Assembly (NCBI GenBank): GCA_022794055.1 | Contig: JAAWEA010000036.1 | Location: forward strand, 1-33,264 | Origin: Clostridia bacterium | GTDB lineage: Bacteria; Bacillota; Clostridia; TANB77; CAG-508 | DNA: 33,264 bases | Direction of reading: 5' to 3' | Part shown: positions 16,168-24,822 of the stretch, piece after piece | How positions within the stretch are numbered: the first letter of the stretch is position 1 | How the letters are laid out: the number at the start of each line of letters is the position of its first letter | Position numbers and translations under genes: made by a program | Notes under the pieces: generated by a model | What the model was told of the DNA's origin: nothing | Seen by the model: only the letters and a program-made list of their open reading frames with translations | Databases searched by the model: none

Positions 16168-17217
16168 TTATTCCTCATCCTTTCTATCAAATTGACAAAG
16201 AAATCTAACATCATTAGCATACAGAAATCTCATATCTGTAATTCCATATCTAAACATTGCTAACCTATCAATTCCAGTACCAAATGCAAATCCACCATAT
16301 TTTTCTGGGTCATATCCATTCATTTTTAGTACATTTGGATGAACAATGCCTGCTCCTAAAACTTCAATCCAACCTGTTTGTTTGCATAAATTACATCCTT
16401 TTCCACCACATTTAAAACAAGTTACATCAACTTCATAAGATGGCTCTGTAAATGGAAAATAACTTGGTCTAAATCTTAAATCTAAATTAGCTCCAATAAT
16501 TTTTCTAACAAATACTTCAAGTGTTCCTTTTAAATCTGCTAAAGAGACATTTCTTTCTTTTTTATCTATTACTAGCCCTTCTATTTGATTGAATTGATGT
16601 GAATGTGTTGCATCATCTTCTCTTCTATAAGTCTTTCCAGCTGTAATCATTCTAATTGGAGTTTTTTCAGTATTTGTCATCATTGTTCTTGCTTGAACTG
16701 CTGATGTCTGTGTTCTTAATAAATATTCTTCTGTTATATAAAAACTATCTTGCATATCTCTTGCTGGATGTCCTTTTGGAAGATTTAATCTTTCAAAACA
16801 ATATTCATCATTTTCTAATTCAGGGCCTGTTACTACATCATATCCCATTGATACAAATAAGTCTTCAATATCTTCAATAATTCTGTTTACTGGGTGCAAA
16901 CTTCCTCTTTTCATCTTTGTGCTTGGTAATGTAACATCAATTTTTTCTGCTTCTAACTTTTTATTTAATTCTTCTTGCTTGAATTTTTCTTCTTTTTCTT
17001 GAATTAAAGTTTCTACATCATTTTTTACTACATTTACTAATTCTCCAATAATTGGTCTTTCTTCTGGAGACAAACTTCCCATTCCTCTTAAAACTGATGT
17101 CAATTCTCCTTTTTTACCTAAGTATTTTACTCTAATTTCATTTAGCTCTTTTAAGTCTTCTGCTTTTTCAATCTCTTCAATTGAATTTTGTTTGATTTTT
17201 AAAATTTGTTCTTTCAT
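16168..17217 (-). CDS. pheS: Phenylalanyl-tRNA synthetase alpha subunit
   Basis: A 349-residue catalytic alpha chain. An N-terminal coiled coil (about 1-90) contacts tRNA. The class II core follows: motif 1 region [19 protein letters not shown], the phenylalanine-site segment [11 protein letters not shown], motif 2 [19 protein letters not shown] at about 196-214, a small [14 protein letters not shown] cysteine cluster near 270, and motif 3 [14 protein letters not shown] at about 306-319. It activates phenylalanine with ATP and passes it to tRNA-Phe together with pheT. The ATG at 17217 has AAGGAGG upstream. It is the first gene of the operon and is regulated by the T-box leader. Confidence 0.97.
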   Translation of the reverse strand: MKEQILKIKQNSIEEIEKAEDLKELNEIRVKYLGKKGELTSVLRGMGSLSPEERPIIGELVNVVKNDVETLIQEKEEKFKQEELNKKLEAEKIDVTLPSTKMKRGSLHPVNRIIEDIEDLFVSMGYDVVTGPELENDEYCFERLNLPKGHPARDMQDSFYITEEYLLRTQTSAVQARTMMTNTEKTPIRMITAGKTYRREDDATHSHQFNQIEGLVIDKKERNVSLADLKGTLEVFVRKIIGANLDLRFRPSYFPFTEPSYEVDVTCFKCGGKGCNLCKQTGWIEVLGAGIVHPNVLKMNGYDPEKYGGFAFGTGIDRLAMFRYGITDMRFLYANDVRFLCQFDRKDEE

Positions 17218-17280
17218 GTTTTCCTCCTTATATTAAATAATTTATATTATAGGTAGTTTGGAGAACTTTCCTATAATTCA

Positions 17281-17545
17281 AAAAATCCATTCCCTCCTAC
17301 TAATATAGGACGAAATGGATTATTATTTCGTGGTACCACCTAAGTTTATTAACTAATATTGTTAACCTTATTACAGTTTTAACGGTGCAACCGCTTCTTC
17401 CTACTATTTTCCCGTGCATAGGAATATTCAGAAAAAGTCCAAAAAAGTGAAATTTTATAGTATACTTTATTCAAATGCCTTTCAGCCTTGGACATTCTCT
17501 CTGTTAATAAATTTTTATACTATATTTTGCTTTTTTATAGGATTT
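17281..17545 (-). promoter_or_regulatory. T-box riboswitch (phenylalanine) of pheST
   Basis: The minus strand carries AGGTGGTACCACG (17341-17329), the conserved T-box core. It is followed by a terminator with arms AATCCATT and AATGGATT (17321-17284) and a T-tract. Upstream lie stem I elements such as GAGAATGTCCAAGG and GGACTTTTTCTGAA, in which TTC could be the Phe specifier codon (tentative). Uncharged tRNA-Phe would favour the antiterminator and switch on pheS-pheT. Confidence 0.9.
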
Positions 17546-17550
17546 TAATT

Positions 17551-17579
17551 ATAATAGCATATATTTTTTCTACTTACAA
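17551..17579 (-). promoter_or_regulatory. Promoter of the pheST T-box transcript
   Basis: TTGTAA (17579-17574) and TATTAT (17556-17551), spacing 17. The -35 box overlaps the stop codon of the preceding gene. Confidence 0.5.
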
Positions 17580-17963
17580 GTTTTTATTATATATTTTACT
17601 AAAGTTATATTGAATAAAATTTCCTTTTATTTTAAATTTATTAAAAATCTTTGTTGCATGACTATATATTTTCTCATTAATATCTTTTCTTATATATTTT
17701 TTAATTATATTTTGTACATCTTCAATTTTGTACTGCATTTTATCTTGAATTTTTTCTTTAATCGTATCTCTAATAATAGAAATCTTGTTATTTGGAAATA
17801 CTAACTTTACAACATATATTCCATATTGATTTAAAAATATTTCTAACTCTACTTGCTCCTTAGGAAATTCCAATTTTTCCTTTTCCATATTTTCTATTAT
17901 TTGAATTTGATTATATTTTTTTGAATCAAAATAATATTCTATACACTTTTCTTCTTTTATCAT
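17574..17963 (-). CDS. Small unknown protein upstream of pheST
   Basis: A 129-residue protein I do not recognise. It is rich in Ile, Lys, Asn and Tyr, with a strand-like middle (QYGIYVVKLVFPNNKISIIR) and helical, lysine-rich flanks (KEKIQDKMQYKIEDVQNI; INEKIYSHATKIFNKF). There is no membrane span, signal peptide or cysteine motif. I chose the ATG at 17963; AAGGA lies 11 bases upstream, which is a little far, and an in-frame TTG at 17975 is the alternative. The gene stands alone, ends inside the pheST promoter, and is divergent from the membrane protein at 18120. It is probably real, but short and without recognisable relatives. Confidence 0.5.
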   Translation of the reverse strand: MIKEEKCIEYYFDSKKYNQIQIIENMEKEKLEFPKEQVELEIFLNQYGIYVVKLVFPNNKISIIRDTIKEKIQDKMQYKIEDVQNIIKKYIRKDINEKIYSHATKIFNKFKIKGNFIQYNFSKIYNKNL

Positions 17964-18055
17964 ATATATCAACATCCTTTTAAGCTATATTATACAATAA
18001 TATTATGTAATTGTCAAAATTATATGATATTTGCTTAAATATATTAAAAAAATAA

Positions 18056-18084
18056 TTGACAAAATATTATCAAAGATATATGAT
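18056..18084 (+). promoter_or_regulatory. Promoter of the bactofilin-like gene
   Basis: A perfect TTGACA (18056-18061) and TATGAT (18079-18084) with 17-base spacing; an AAGGAGG site follows at 18107-18113. Confidence 0.75.
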
Positions 18085-18119
18085 TTTACCATATTAATAA
18101 ATTTTTAAGGAGGTCTTTT

Positions 18120-19277
18120 ATGTTTAAAAAACATACGAAAATTCTGGCAATTTTCTTTATAATTATTTTATTATTTTCTTCTTTCGTTTTTGCAGAAAAT
18201 GAAATAAGTGATAATGGAATTATGCCAATCTCAGAACAAGGTAATGAAGTTGAGAATAGTATTATGACTTCTCAACAATCAAATGATTCTTACAAAAAAA
18301 GTGATGTATATCTTTTAGAAAAAAATGTTACAATTGATTATATTGTAGATGGTAATTTATTTGTTTGTGCTGATACTGTAACCATTAACTCACAAATTGG
18401 TGGAGATGCTTTTATTATTGCAAAAACTTTAATTGTTGATGAACAAGCTTATATTTTTAACAACTTATTTGTTACAGCTGATTCAATTGAAATAAAAGGT
18501 ATTGTTTATGATGTTTATTCTATGTCTAGAATCACAACAATTTCAGGAGGAAAAATTTATCGTGATGCAAAATTAACTGCTGACACTTTTAATATTAATG
18601 GAACAATTGGACGAAATGCTTTTGTAACAGCTTCTAATATAAATTTTAATACTGATGGTAATTCAAAAGGAGTTATACATGGAAACTTAGACTACTATGC
18701 AAAATCTGAAATTTCTATTCCTGAAAATTCTGTAAATGGAGATATACATTATAATTCAATAGCTATTAACAAAACTGTATCTTTTGCATCTATAATTGCT
18801 GATTATATTTTAGATTTAGGAGCTTTCATTTCCTTTGTATTAATTATTTGGTTAATTTGCTTATGGCTTGCACCTAAATTTTTAGAAAATTCTAGCAATT
18901 ATATTAGTAAAAAATTATTACTATCTATAGGATTAGGATTACTTTTCTTATTAGTAGTACCAATTATTTGTTTTATTTTACTACTATTACAATTAACAGC
19001 TGGAGTTTCTTTATTACTATTAGTTCTATACATTTTATTTATCGCTATTGCAAGAACGTTATTTACAATTAGTATTAATAATTATATTTGTACAAAATTA
19101 AATATTACAAAAAATATCGTAAAATTTGGAATACTAATATTAACAACTCTTGTTATTTGGGGAATTACTCAAATCCCTTATGTTAGTGTTATAGTATCTA
19201 TTGCAACTATTGTTATTGGATTAGGAATTTTAATATTATCTATCCTTCCTAATTCAAATAAGAATATTTTAGAATAA
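18120..19277 (+). CDS. Secreted bactofilin-like (polymer-forming) domain fused to membrane spans
   Basis: A 385-residue membrane protein. Residues 1-25 form a signal peptide ending FVFA. Residues about 60-225 consist of short, repeating beta-helix turns of alternating hydrophobic residues (GNLFVCADTVTINSQIGGDA, NLFVTADSIEIKGIVYD, NAFVTASNINFNTDG), typical of the polymer-forming/bactofilin family. Four or five hydrophobic segments follow from about 229 to the end. The signal peptide would place the beta-helix outside the membrane, unlike classical cytoplasmic bactofilins. The likely role is an envelope scaffold or membrane organiser; no enzyme motif is present. It is a single-gene unit with its own promoter and a strong terminator at 19305-19346. 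An AAGGAGG lies six bases before the ATG. Confidence 0.75.
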   Translation: MFKKHTKILAIFFIIILLFSSFVFAENEISDNGIMPISEQGNEVENSIMTSQQSNDSYKKSDVYLLEKNVTIDYIVDGNLFVCADTVTINSQIGGDAFIIAKTLIVDEQAYIFNNLFVTADSIEIKGIVYDVYSMSRITTISGGKIYRDAKLTADTFNINGTIGRNAFVTASNINFNTDGNSKGVIHGNLDYYAKSEISIPENSVNGDIHYNSIAINKTVSFASIIADYILDLGAFISFVLIIWLICLWLAPKFLENSSNYISKKLLLSIGLGLLFLLVVPIICFILLLLQLTAGVSLLLLVLYILFIAIARTLFTISINNYICTKLNITKNIVKFGILILTTLVIWGITQIPYVSVIVSIATIVIGLGILILSILPNSNKNILE

Positions 19278-19304
19278 ATAATATGTTAGATTATTTATAA
19301 ACTT

Positions 19305-19346
19305 AAACTAGCTCTGTTAATACATTAACAGAGCTAGTTTTTATTT
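19305..19346. terminator. Bidirectional terminator between the bactofilin-like gene and rpe
   Basis: A perfect 16-base stem (19305-19320 and 19325-19340) with a TACA loop, followed by a T-rich tail on the plus strand. It serves the + gene ending at 19277 and probably rpe, which ends at 19377 on the other strand. Confidence 0.88.
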
Positions 19347-19376
19347 ATAATAAAGTAGTCTACTTTGATATATTAT

Positions 19377-20042
19377 TTATTGATTATTCCTATATTCATC
19401 AATAATTTCTTTATAATCTTTTGCCATTAAAATAGCTGTTCCTGAAACTAAAACATTAGCTCCAGCTTCTTTCACATTATCTGCTGTTTTCAAATTTATT
19501 CCACCATCTACTTCAATATCTATTTCAATCTTATTTTTATCTATATATTGTTTTAATTTAGAAACCTTTTCAACCATATCTGATAAAAAAGTCTGTCCAC
19601 CCTTTCCAGGTTCTACTGTCATAACCAAACATATATGCACATAAGGTAAAAATTCATATATATCTTCTATATTTGTCTCAGGCTTAACACTTAGTCCTAC
19701 TCTACAATGATTTTCTTTTATTTTATATATATATTTCATTACTTCTTCTTTATCTTTACAAGCTTCAAAGTGAAATGTAATAATATTAGGATCATAAGGC
19801 ACAAAATCCTCAATTGCTTCTTCTATATTTTCTACCATTAAATGAACATCTAATGGCAAATTTGTAATTCTTTTTACATAAGATGAATAACCTAGCATTC
19901 TCTGGTAAGTATTCTTTTCTACAAATTTCCCATCCATTACATCTATGTGAATATAATCTGTTTTCGCTTTTTCCAGTCCCAAAATAGTTATCGATTCTTC
20001 TCCATTTTTTAACGATAATAGTGATGTTGAAACCTCTATCAT
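19377..20042 (-). CDS. rpe: Ribulose-phosphate 3-epimerase
   Basis: A 221-residue TIM-barrel enzyme that interconverts ribulose-5-phosphate and xylulose-5-phosphate in the pentose phosphate pathway. Catalytic and metal-binding motifs are present: STSLLS at the N-terminus, IHIDVMDGKF near 32-41, DVHLMVE near 64-70, LVMTVEPGKGGQTF near 138-151, and EIDIEVDGGIN with the second catalytic aspartate near 176. Length is normal. The ATG at 20042 follows AAAGGAGG. It lies about 50 bases after rsgA, in the stp-prkC-rsgA-rpe order that is widely conserved in Firmicutes. Confidence 0.95.
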   Translation of the reverse strand: MIEVSTSLLSLKNGEESITILGLEKAKTDYIHIDVMDGKFVEKNTYQRMLGYSSYVKRITNLPLDVHLMVENIEEAIEDFVPYDPNIITFHFEACKDKEEVMKYIYKIKENHCRVGLSVKPETNIEDIYEFLPYVHICLVMTVEPGKGGQTFLSDMVEKVSKLKQYIDKNKIEIDIEVDGGINLKTADNVKEAGANVLVSGTAILMAKDYKEIIDEYRNNQ

Positions 20043-20092
20043 TTTTTCCTCCTTTATTTATATAATAATTACTAAATTATATAAGTTGAAAT

Positions 20093-20974
20093 TTAATACT
20101 TATATCTATCTTTTTCTTTTAATTCCTCATAAATTTTACAAAATCTTTTATATCTACCTTCATCTATTTTTCCATTTTTTATTGCCTCTTTTATTCCACA
20201 TCTTTCTTCTTTTATATGAGTACATCCTATAAATTCGCAATTTTTTACATGCTCTTTTAAATCTTTAAAATATTTATCTAAATCATTATATTCTATTTCT
20301 GAGATGTCAAATGTAGAAAAACCTGGAGTATCTGCTATATATGTATTATCGTCAACTTCATATAATTTTATTGATGTTGTTGTGTTTTTTCCTCTTTGAT
20401 TTCTCTTACTAATTTCACCTTCTTGTGTAATACTATTTTGAAAAATAGCATTTATTAATGTTGATTTGCCTACACCAGAATTTCCAGAAAATGCGTTTAT
20501 ATTTCCATTTAAATTTTGTTTTAACTGCTCTATTCCTATATCTTCTTTTGCAACTGTCTCTATTACTGTATATCCTATTTTTTTATAAACATTCTTAATG
20601 TCTTCAAACCCATGATTCTTATCTAAGTCTGTTTTATTTAAAATAATTATTGGATTAATTTTTAAATATTCTGCAAATGCTAATTGTTTATCTAACAGTA
20701 ATAAATCTGGTTTTGGATTTTTACTAGATAATACTAAAATAATTTGTGTAATATTACTTAATTTAGGCCTCTTTACATAAGTTTTTCTTTGCATTATTTC
20801 ATTAATTACTGCTTTTTTATTTTCTTCATCTAGTATTTCTATTTCGACATTATCACCTACAATAGGCACAATTTCCTCTTTTTTTAATTTTCCTCTTGCA
20901 TTTGCTTCATAAATATTTTTGTCTACCTTTATTCTATATAAATTCGCGATATTTTCAATAATTATTCCTCGCAT
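20093..20974 (-). CDS. rsgA: Ribosome small-subunit-dependent GTPase A
   Basis: A 293-residue circularly permuted GTPase that acts in late maturation of the 30S ribosomal subunit. An N-terminal OB fold (1-70) is followed by G motifs in permuted order: NKTD (about 113-116), then the P-loop GNSGVGKSTL (about 159-168), a GKNTTTS switch and DTPGFS. The C-terminal zinc site CEFIGCTHIKEERC lies near 245-258. All hallmarks are present and the length is normal. The ATG at 20974 has GGAGG close upstream. It lies between prkC and rpe; PrkC-type kinases are known to phosphorylate this GTPase in Bacillus. Confidence 0.96.
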   Translation of the reverse strand: MRGIIIENIANLYRIKVDKNIYEANARGKLKKEEIVPIVGDNVEIEILDEENKKAVINEIMQRKTYVKRPKLSNITQIILVLSSKNPKPDLLLLDKQLAFAEYLKINPIIILNKTDLDKNHGFEDIKNVYKKIGYTVIETVAKEDIGIEQLKQNLNGNINAFSGNSGVGKSTLINAIFQNSITQEGEISKRNQRGKNTTTSIKLYEVDDNTYIADTPGFSTFDISEIEYNDLDKYFKDLKEHVKNCEFIGCTHIKEERCGIKEAIKNGKIDEGRYKRFCKIYEELKEKDRYKY

Positions 20975-20996
20975 ATTTCCTCCAATACTAATTTAT

Positions 20997-21020
20997 AAAG
21001 AATGGATTTCTCCATTCTTT
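20997..21020 (-). terminator. Hairpin between prkC and rsgA
   Basis: AAAGAATGGA (20997-21006) and TCCATTCTTT (21011-21020) form a perfect stem with a TTTC loop in the roughly 80-base gap between prkC and rsgA. There is only a weak T-tract on the minus strand, so it may reduce read-through rather than stop it. Confidence 0.5.
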
Positions 21021-21053
21021 AGTTTTGTTTAGTTTGTTTATATTCCTTTTACA

Positions 21054-23021
21054 TTATTCAGCTGTATAAGAATTTACATTATTATAATACAAAGTATATC
21101 CTCCATCATTTTTTAATACTCCATCAATATATACTTTTACAACTGTTGAACCTGTACCTTTAGCATTTCCCACTGATACAGATGTTTCTGAAGCTTTTAC
21201 AGTTTGAGAATAAATAGTATCTTCCCCTACTTTTACTTCTAATTTAACATTTTTGACTTTTTGCTCTCCTTCTGCATCACTAGATGATTCATATATATTT
21301 CCATCTAATAAAGATTTAACATTAACTTTTATCGGAACAGTCTTAGCTTCTACTAGCTTATTTACTGTAATAGTAACAGTTGTACCTTCATCTATAACCT
21401 TTCCAACTTCTATTGATTGTTTTAATACAACTCCATTATCTTTTGAATTATCTTCACTTGTTCCAACATTTACAACTAACTTCAATGACTGTAAAGCAGC
21501 TTTAGCATCTGCTTCTGACTTTCCTGTTACATCAATCATTGTAACTTGTTTAATTCCTGTACCTGTACTAACATGAATTATTACTGTATCACCTGCATTT
21601 GCTTCTGAATTTGCTTCTGTTTCTTGACTTATAACATATCCTTCTTCAATCTTCTTACTTGTCTCTTCCACAATCTCTACTTTCAATTTTGCCTCTTCTA
21701 AAGCTTGAATAGCTTCATCTTCTGTCATTCCTACTACTTTTGGTACTTTAGTCTTTTCTGTCCCTTTACTTATAATAACTTGTACTGTACTTCCTTCTTT
21801 TACTTTATTATACATTTCTGTATAATTAGGTTTTTGACTAATTATATGATTTTCTTCCACTTCTGTACTATATTCTTCTGCCTCAACTTCAAATTTTAAT
21901 TTTGCTTTCTTTATTTTTTCTTCTGCTTCTTCTCTTGTAAGTCCTACAACATCTGGCAACTCTACTTCTTTTGGATTTGTAACTTTTAAAATAGTCATAG
22001 TTCCACCAAATGCAATACAAAATAGTAAAATTACTCCTACAATTGTACTTAATAATTTATGTCTTTTTATAAAAGCAATAAATTTATTTTCTTCTTGATT
22101 TCTCTCTAAATTAACATCTTGAAAATCTTCTGTAGAAATCTTTTGTGTTTTAGCGGTTGGATTATAATCTATTTCTTCTACAAAATCTCCTGATGGATCT
22201 TTTAATGCAGCTTTTAAATCTTTTAAAAATTCTGTACTAGTTTGATATCTAAGCATAGCTTCCTTTTTCAATGCTTTCATAACTATTTTATTAATAGCTT
22301 CTGGTATATTAGGATTTTCTTCAATTGGTTGTATAGGCTCTTCTTGCATGTGTTTTAGAGCAACTGATACAGGAGTATCTGCATCAAATGGTACTTTTCC
22401 TGTTACCATTTCATATAAAACTACTCCTAATGAATACAAATCTGATTTTGCATCTGTATATCCTCCTCTTGCATGTTCTGGTGAAAAATAGTGAACAGAT
22501 CCAATGGTTGTTCCAAATGCTGTTATAGTAGAATTTGATACAGCCTTTGCAATTCCAAAATCTGTTACTTTTGCTATTCCATCTTCTGTAATAATAATGT
22601 TGTGAGGTTTTATATCTCTATGAATAATATTATTTTTGTGAGCCATTTCTAACGCTGATGCTATTTGAATTGCAACATTTACTGACCATTTCCATGGAAG
22701 AGGTCCTTTTTCCTCTAAAATAATCTCTTTTAAAGTTTTCCCTTGTATTAATTCCATAACAATATAATAAATACCATTATCTACACCTACATCAAATATG
22801 GAAACAATATTAGGGTGTGTTAATCTTGCTGCTGATTGTGCTTCTGTTTCAAATCTTTTTATAAATTCTTCATCTGTTGTAAATTCATCTCTTAAAATCT
22901 TTACTGCGACAAATCTTTTTAAAACTGTATCTGTTGCTTTATAAACTGTTGCCATTCCTCCATTTCCAACTTTTTCTAAGATTTCATATCTATTTCCTAA
23001 AATCTTACCTTCTAAATTCAT
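21054..23021 (-). CDS. prkC: PASTA-domain Ser/Thr protein kinase
   Basis: A 655-residue membrane kinase. The cytoplasmic kinase domain (about 10-270) has the glycine loop VGNGGMATVY, the ATP lysine in VAVKIL, the catalytic HRDIKPHNI and DFGIA. A membrane span lies at about 321-343. Three extracellular PASTA repeats follow, beginning VELPDVVGLTREEA, TKVPKVVGMTEDEA and VTMIDVTGKSEADA, which bind cell-wall muropeptides or lipid II. A further domain of about 100 residues (from about 555, AKTVPIKVNV to the end) is not PASTA-like. PrkC/Stk kinases couple wall status to growth and spore germination. I chose the ATG at 23021 with AAGGAG upstream; it is 36 bases after the stp stop. Confidence 0.95.
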   Translation of the reverse strand: MNLEGKILGNRYEILEKVGNGGMATVYKATDTVLKRFVAVKILRDEFTTDEEFIKRFETEAQSAARLTHPNIVSIFDVGVDNGIYYIVMELIQGKTLKEIILEEKGPLPWKWSVNVAIQIASALEMAHKNNIIHRDIKPHNIIITEDGIAKVTDFGIAKAVSNSTITAFGTTIGSVHYFSPEHARGGYTDAKSDLYSLGVVLYEMVTGKVPFDADTPVSVALKHMQEEPIQPIEENPNIPEAINKIVMKALKKEAMLRYQTSTEFLKDLKAALKDPSGDFVEEIDYNPTAKTQKISTEDFQDVNLERNQEENKFIAFIKRHKLLSTIVGVILLFCIAFGGTMTILKVTNPKEVELPDVVGLTREEAEEKIKKAKLKFEVEAEEYSTEVEENHIISQKPNYTEMYNKVKEGSTVQVIISKGTEKTKVPKVVGMTEDEAIQALEEAKLKVEIVEETSKKIEEGYVISQETEANSEANAGDTVIIHVSTGTGIKQVTMIDVTGKSEADAKAALQSLKLVVNVGTSEDNSKDNGVVLKQSIEVGKVIDEGTTVTITVNKLVEAKTVPIKVNVKSLLDGNIYESSSDAEGEQKVKNVKLEVKVGEDTIYSQTVKASETSVSVGNAKGTGSTVVKVYIDGVLKNDGGYTLYYNNVNSYTAE

Positions 23022-23057
23022 ATTTAATCTCTCCTTAAACAAGTTTTATGTGAAATG

Positions 23058-23792
23058 TTATATATTTTTAATTATAACAACTGTAATATTGTCATACCCT
23101 CCATTATCATTTGCAAATGCCACTAAATCTTTTGTAGCTTGTTCTATATCTCTACTAGCATTTTGATAAATAACTTCTTGCTCTACTAAATTACTTAAAC
23201 CATCTGAACACATTATTAAAATATCATCTTTCAAAAATCCCTTTACCATAACATCTGGCTCTGCAAATATATTACATCCTAAAGCTTTCATTAACATATT
23301 TTTTTGAGGATGATGATTTGCTTGTTCTTTAGTTATTGTTCCATCTTTTACTAATTTTTGCACATAACTATGGTCTTGTGTTAACTTCCTAATAAATTCT
23401 TTCCTTATCCTATATATTCTACTATCTCCTATATGTCCTATATAAACTTTATTATTATGTATTAAAGCAATCTCTAAAGTTGTTCCCATCCCTTGGAGTT
23501 CTTGATTTTGTTTTGCTTTTTCATACACAACCATATTTGCATATTCCATACTATCTTTTACTAATTTTATTATACTTTCTCTATCTTTTTTTATTTGTTT
23601 AAAATTATCTTCAATATAACTTTTAGCTGATTGAACTGCAAGCTTACTTGCTATTTCTCCACCATTATATCCTCCCATTCCATCTGCTAATATATATATT
23701 TGTATTTCATCTATGGAATTTGATATATAATAATAATCTTGATTCATTTCTCTAACTTTACCTTTGTCAGACTTAGCATAAGCTTTAATCAT
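23058..23792 (-). CDS. stp: PP2C-family Ser/Thr phosphatase partner of PrkC
   Basis: A 244-residue soluble PPM phosphatase that removes phosphate from PrkC and its targets. Metal-binding motifs are clear: REMNQDYYY near 13-21, ADGMGGYNGGE near 37-47, GMGTTLE, HIGDSRIYR near 124-132, CSDGLSNLV near 177-185 and GGYDNITVV near the end. Two Mn or Mg ions are expected. I chose the ATG at 23792 with AGAGGTGAG upstream; a longer reading from 23831 adds residues with no family match. It is the first gene of the stp-prkC-rsgA-rpe cluster. Confidence 0.94.
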   Translation of the reverse strand: MIKAYAKSDKGKVREMNQDYYYISNSIDEIQIYILADGMGGYNGGEIASKLAVQSAKSYIEDNFKQIKKDRESIIKLVKDSMEYANMVVYEKAKQNQELQGMGTTLEIALIHNNKVYIGHIGDSRIYRIRKEFIRKLTQDHSYVQKLVKDGTITKEQANHHPQKNMLMKALGCNIFAEPDVMVKGFLKDDILIMCSDGLSNLVEQEVIYQNASRDIEQATKDLVAFANDNGGYDNITVVIIKNI

Positions 23793-23836
23793 TCTCTCAC
23801 CTCTTTTTCTTGTATTTTTATAATAATACAATTTAG

Positions 23837-23865
23837 TTTATATCATAAGTTATCATTTTTTGCAA
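23837..23865 (-). promoter_or_regulatory. Promoter of stp-prkC
   Basis: TTGCAA (23865-23860) and TATAAA (23842-23837) with 17-base spacing, about 45 bases before the stp start. Confidence 0.6.
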
Positions 23866-23915
23866 TAATTTTATATCAATAGCTTAAAATTTTTAAGAAC
23901 TTTACAAATATTTTT

Positions 23916-23944
23916 TTGATTTTTTTTTATATTATTGTTATACT
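23916..23944 (+). promoter_or_regulatory. Promoter of deoD
   Basis: TTGATT (23916-23921) and TATACT (23939-23944), 17 bases apart, about 45 bases ahead of the deoD start; divergent from stp. Confidence 0.6.
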
Positions 23945-23989
23945 AAAATTAGCTATTTATAGTTAGATAAATCAAAGGAGGAATTTTAC

Positions 23990-24712
23990 ATGTCAACACC
24001 ACATAATGAAGCAGAATTAGGACAAATTGCAAAAACAGTTATTATGCCTGGAGACCCATTAAGAGCAAAATATATAGCTGAGAATTTTTTAAATGATTTT
24101 AAACTTGTAAATCAAGTAAGAGGAATGTATGCTTATACAGGAACTTATAAAGGAAAGACATTAACTGTAATGGCGTCTGGAATGGGAATGCCTAGTATGG
24201 GAATTTATTCTTACGAATTATTTAAACTTTATGATGTAGATAATATAATTAGAATAGGATCTTGTGGTTCTTATTCTCCAGATTTACAACTTTTTGATAT
24301 TATTCTAAGTGAGCAATGTTTTTCAGAAGGAAATTATGCTCTAACTTTTAATAATGAAAATTGTCATCTCATTTCATCTAATAACTATCTAAATTCTATA
24401 ATTGAAAAAACTGCTTTAAATAATAATATTAAAATAACAAAAGGAAATACTATATGTTCAGATTGTTTTGATGTTTATATGTCTAATGTAAATAAATTTT
24501 TAGAAAGAACACCAAAAGATTTTAATCCTATTTCTGCAGAAATGGAGGCTTTTGCCTTATTTTATAATGCTAAACTATTAAATAAAAAAGCAACTTGTTT
24601 AATGAGTGTAGTCGATTCTAAATTCATTAAAAATATTGCAACAGCTGAAGAACGTCAAACTGGCTTAAATAATATGATTAAACTAGCATTAGATTCTGCT
24701 CTTGAAATCTAA
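23990..24712 (+). CDS. deoD: Purine-nucleoside phosphorylase, DeoD type
   Basis: A 240-residue hexamer-type phosphorylase that splits purine (deoxy)nucleosides with phosphate into base and ribose-1-phosphate. Family motifs are plain: STPHNEA at the N-terminus, MPGDPLRAKYIAENFL near 19-34, ASGMGMPSMGIYSYEL, RIGSCGSY (phosphate site), and AEMEAFALFYNA near 180-191 for the sugar. The usual SDH motif near 204 reads VVDSKF: the aspartate is kept and the following residues differ mildly. AAAGGAGG lies eight bases before the ATG. It is a monocistronic salvage gene with a promoter at 23916-23944 and a hairpin at 24761-24790. Confidence 0.94.
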   Translation: MSTPHNEAELGQIAKTVIMPGDPLRAKYIAENFLNDFKLVNQVRGMYAYTGTYKGKTLTVMASGMGMPSMGIYSYELFKLYDVDNIIRIGSCGSYSPDLQLFDIILSEQCFSEGNYALTFNNENCHLISSNNYLNSIIEKTALNNNIKITKGNTICSDCFDVYMSNVNKFLERTPKDFNPISAEMEAFALFYNAKLLNKKATCLMSVVDSKFIKNIATAEERQTGLNNMIKLALDSALEI

Positions 24713-24760
24713 TAATATATGTTAATAAGAACACACCTTTTGACTACTTTTATATAAATT

Positions 24761-24798
24761 CAACCTAGACTAATTATTAGTCTAGGTTGATTTATTCA
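24761..24798. terminator. Terminator between deoD and clpX
   Basis: A perfect 14-base stem (24761-24774 with 24777-24790) around a TA centre, followed by ATTTATTC. It lies between convergent genes and probably serves both. Confidence 0.78.
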
Positions 24799-24822
24799 AA
24801 AAAGCTCCTATATTAATTATAT

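Noticed and set aside
17574..17963. Leader peptide of the pheST operon
   Set aside because: At 129 residues it is far too long, is not Phe-rich, and ends before the T-box transcript begins.
22520..22580. Possible attachment site next to tRNA-Trp or other integration signs
   Set aside because: No integrase, no direct repeat of the tRNA end, and no phage-like genes anywhere in the window.
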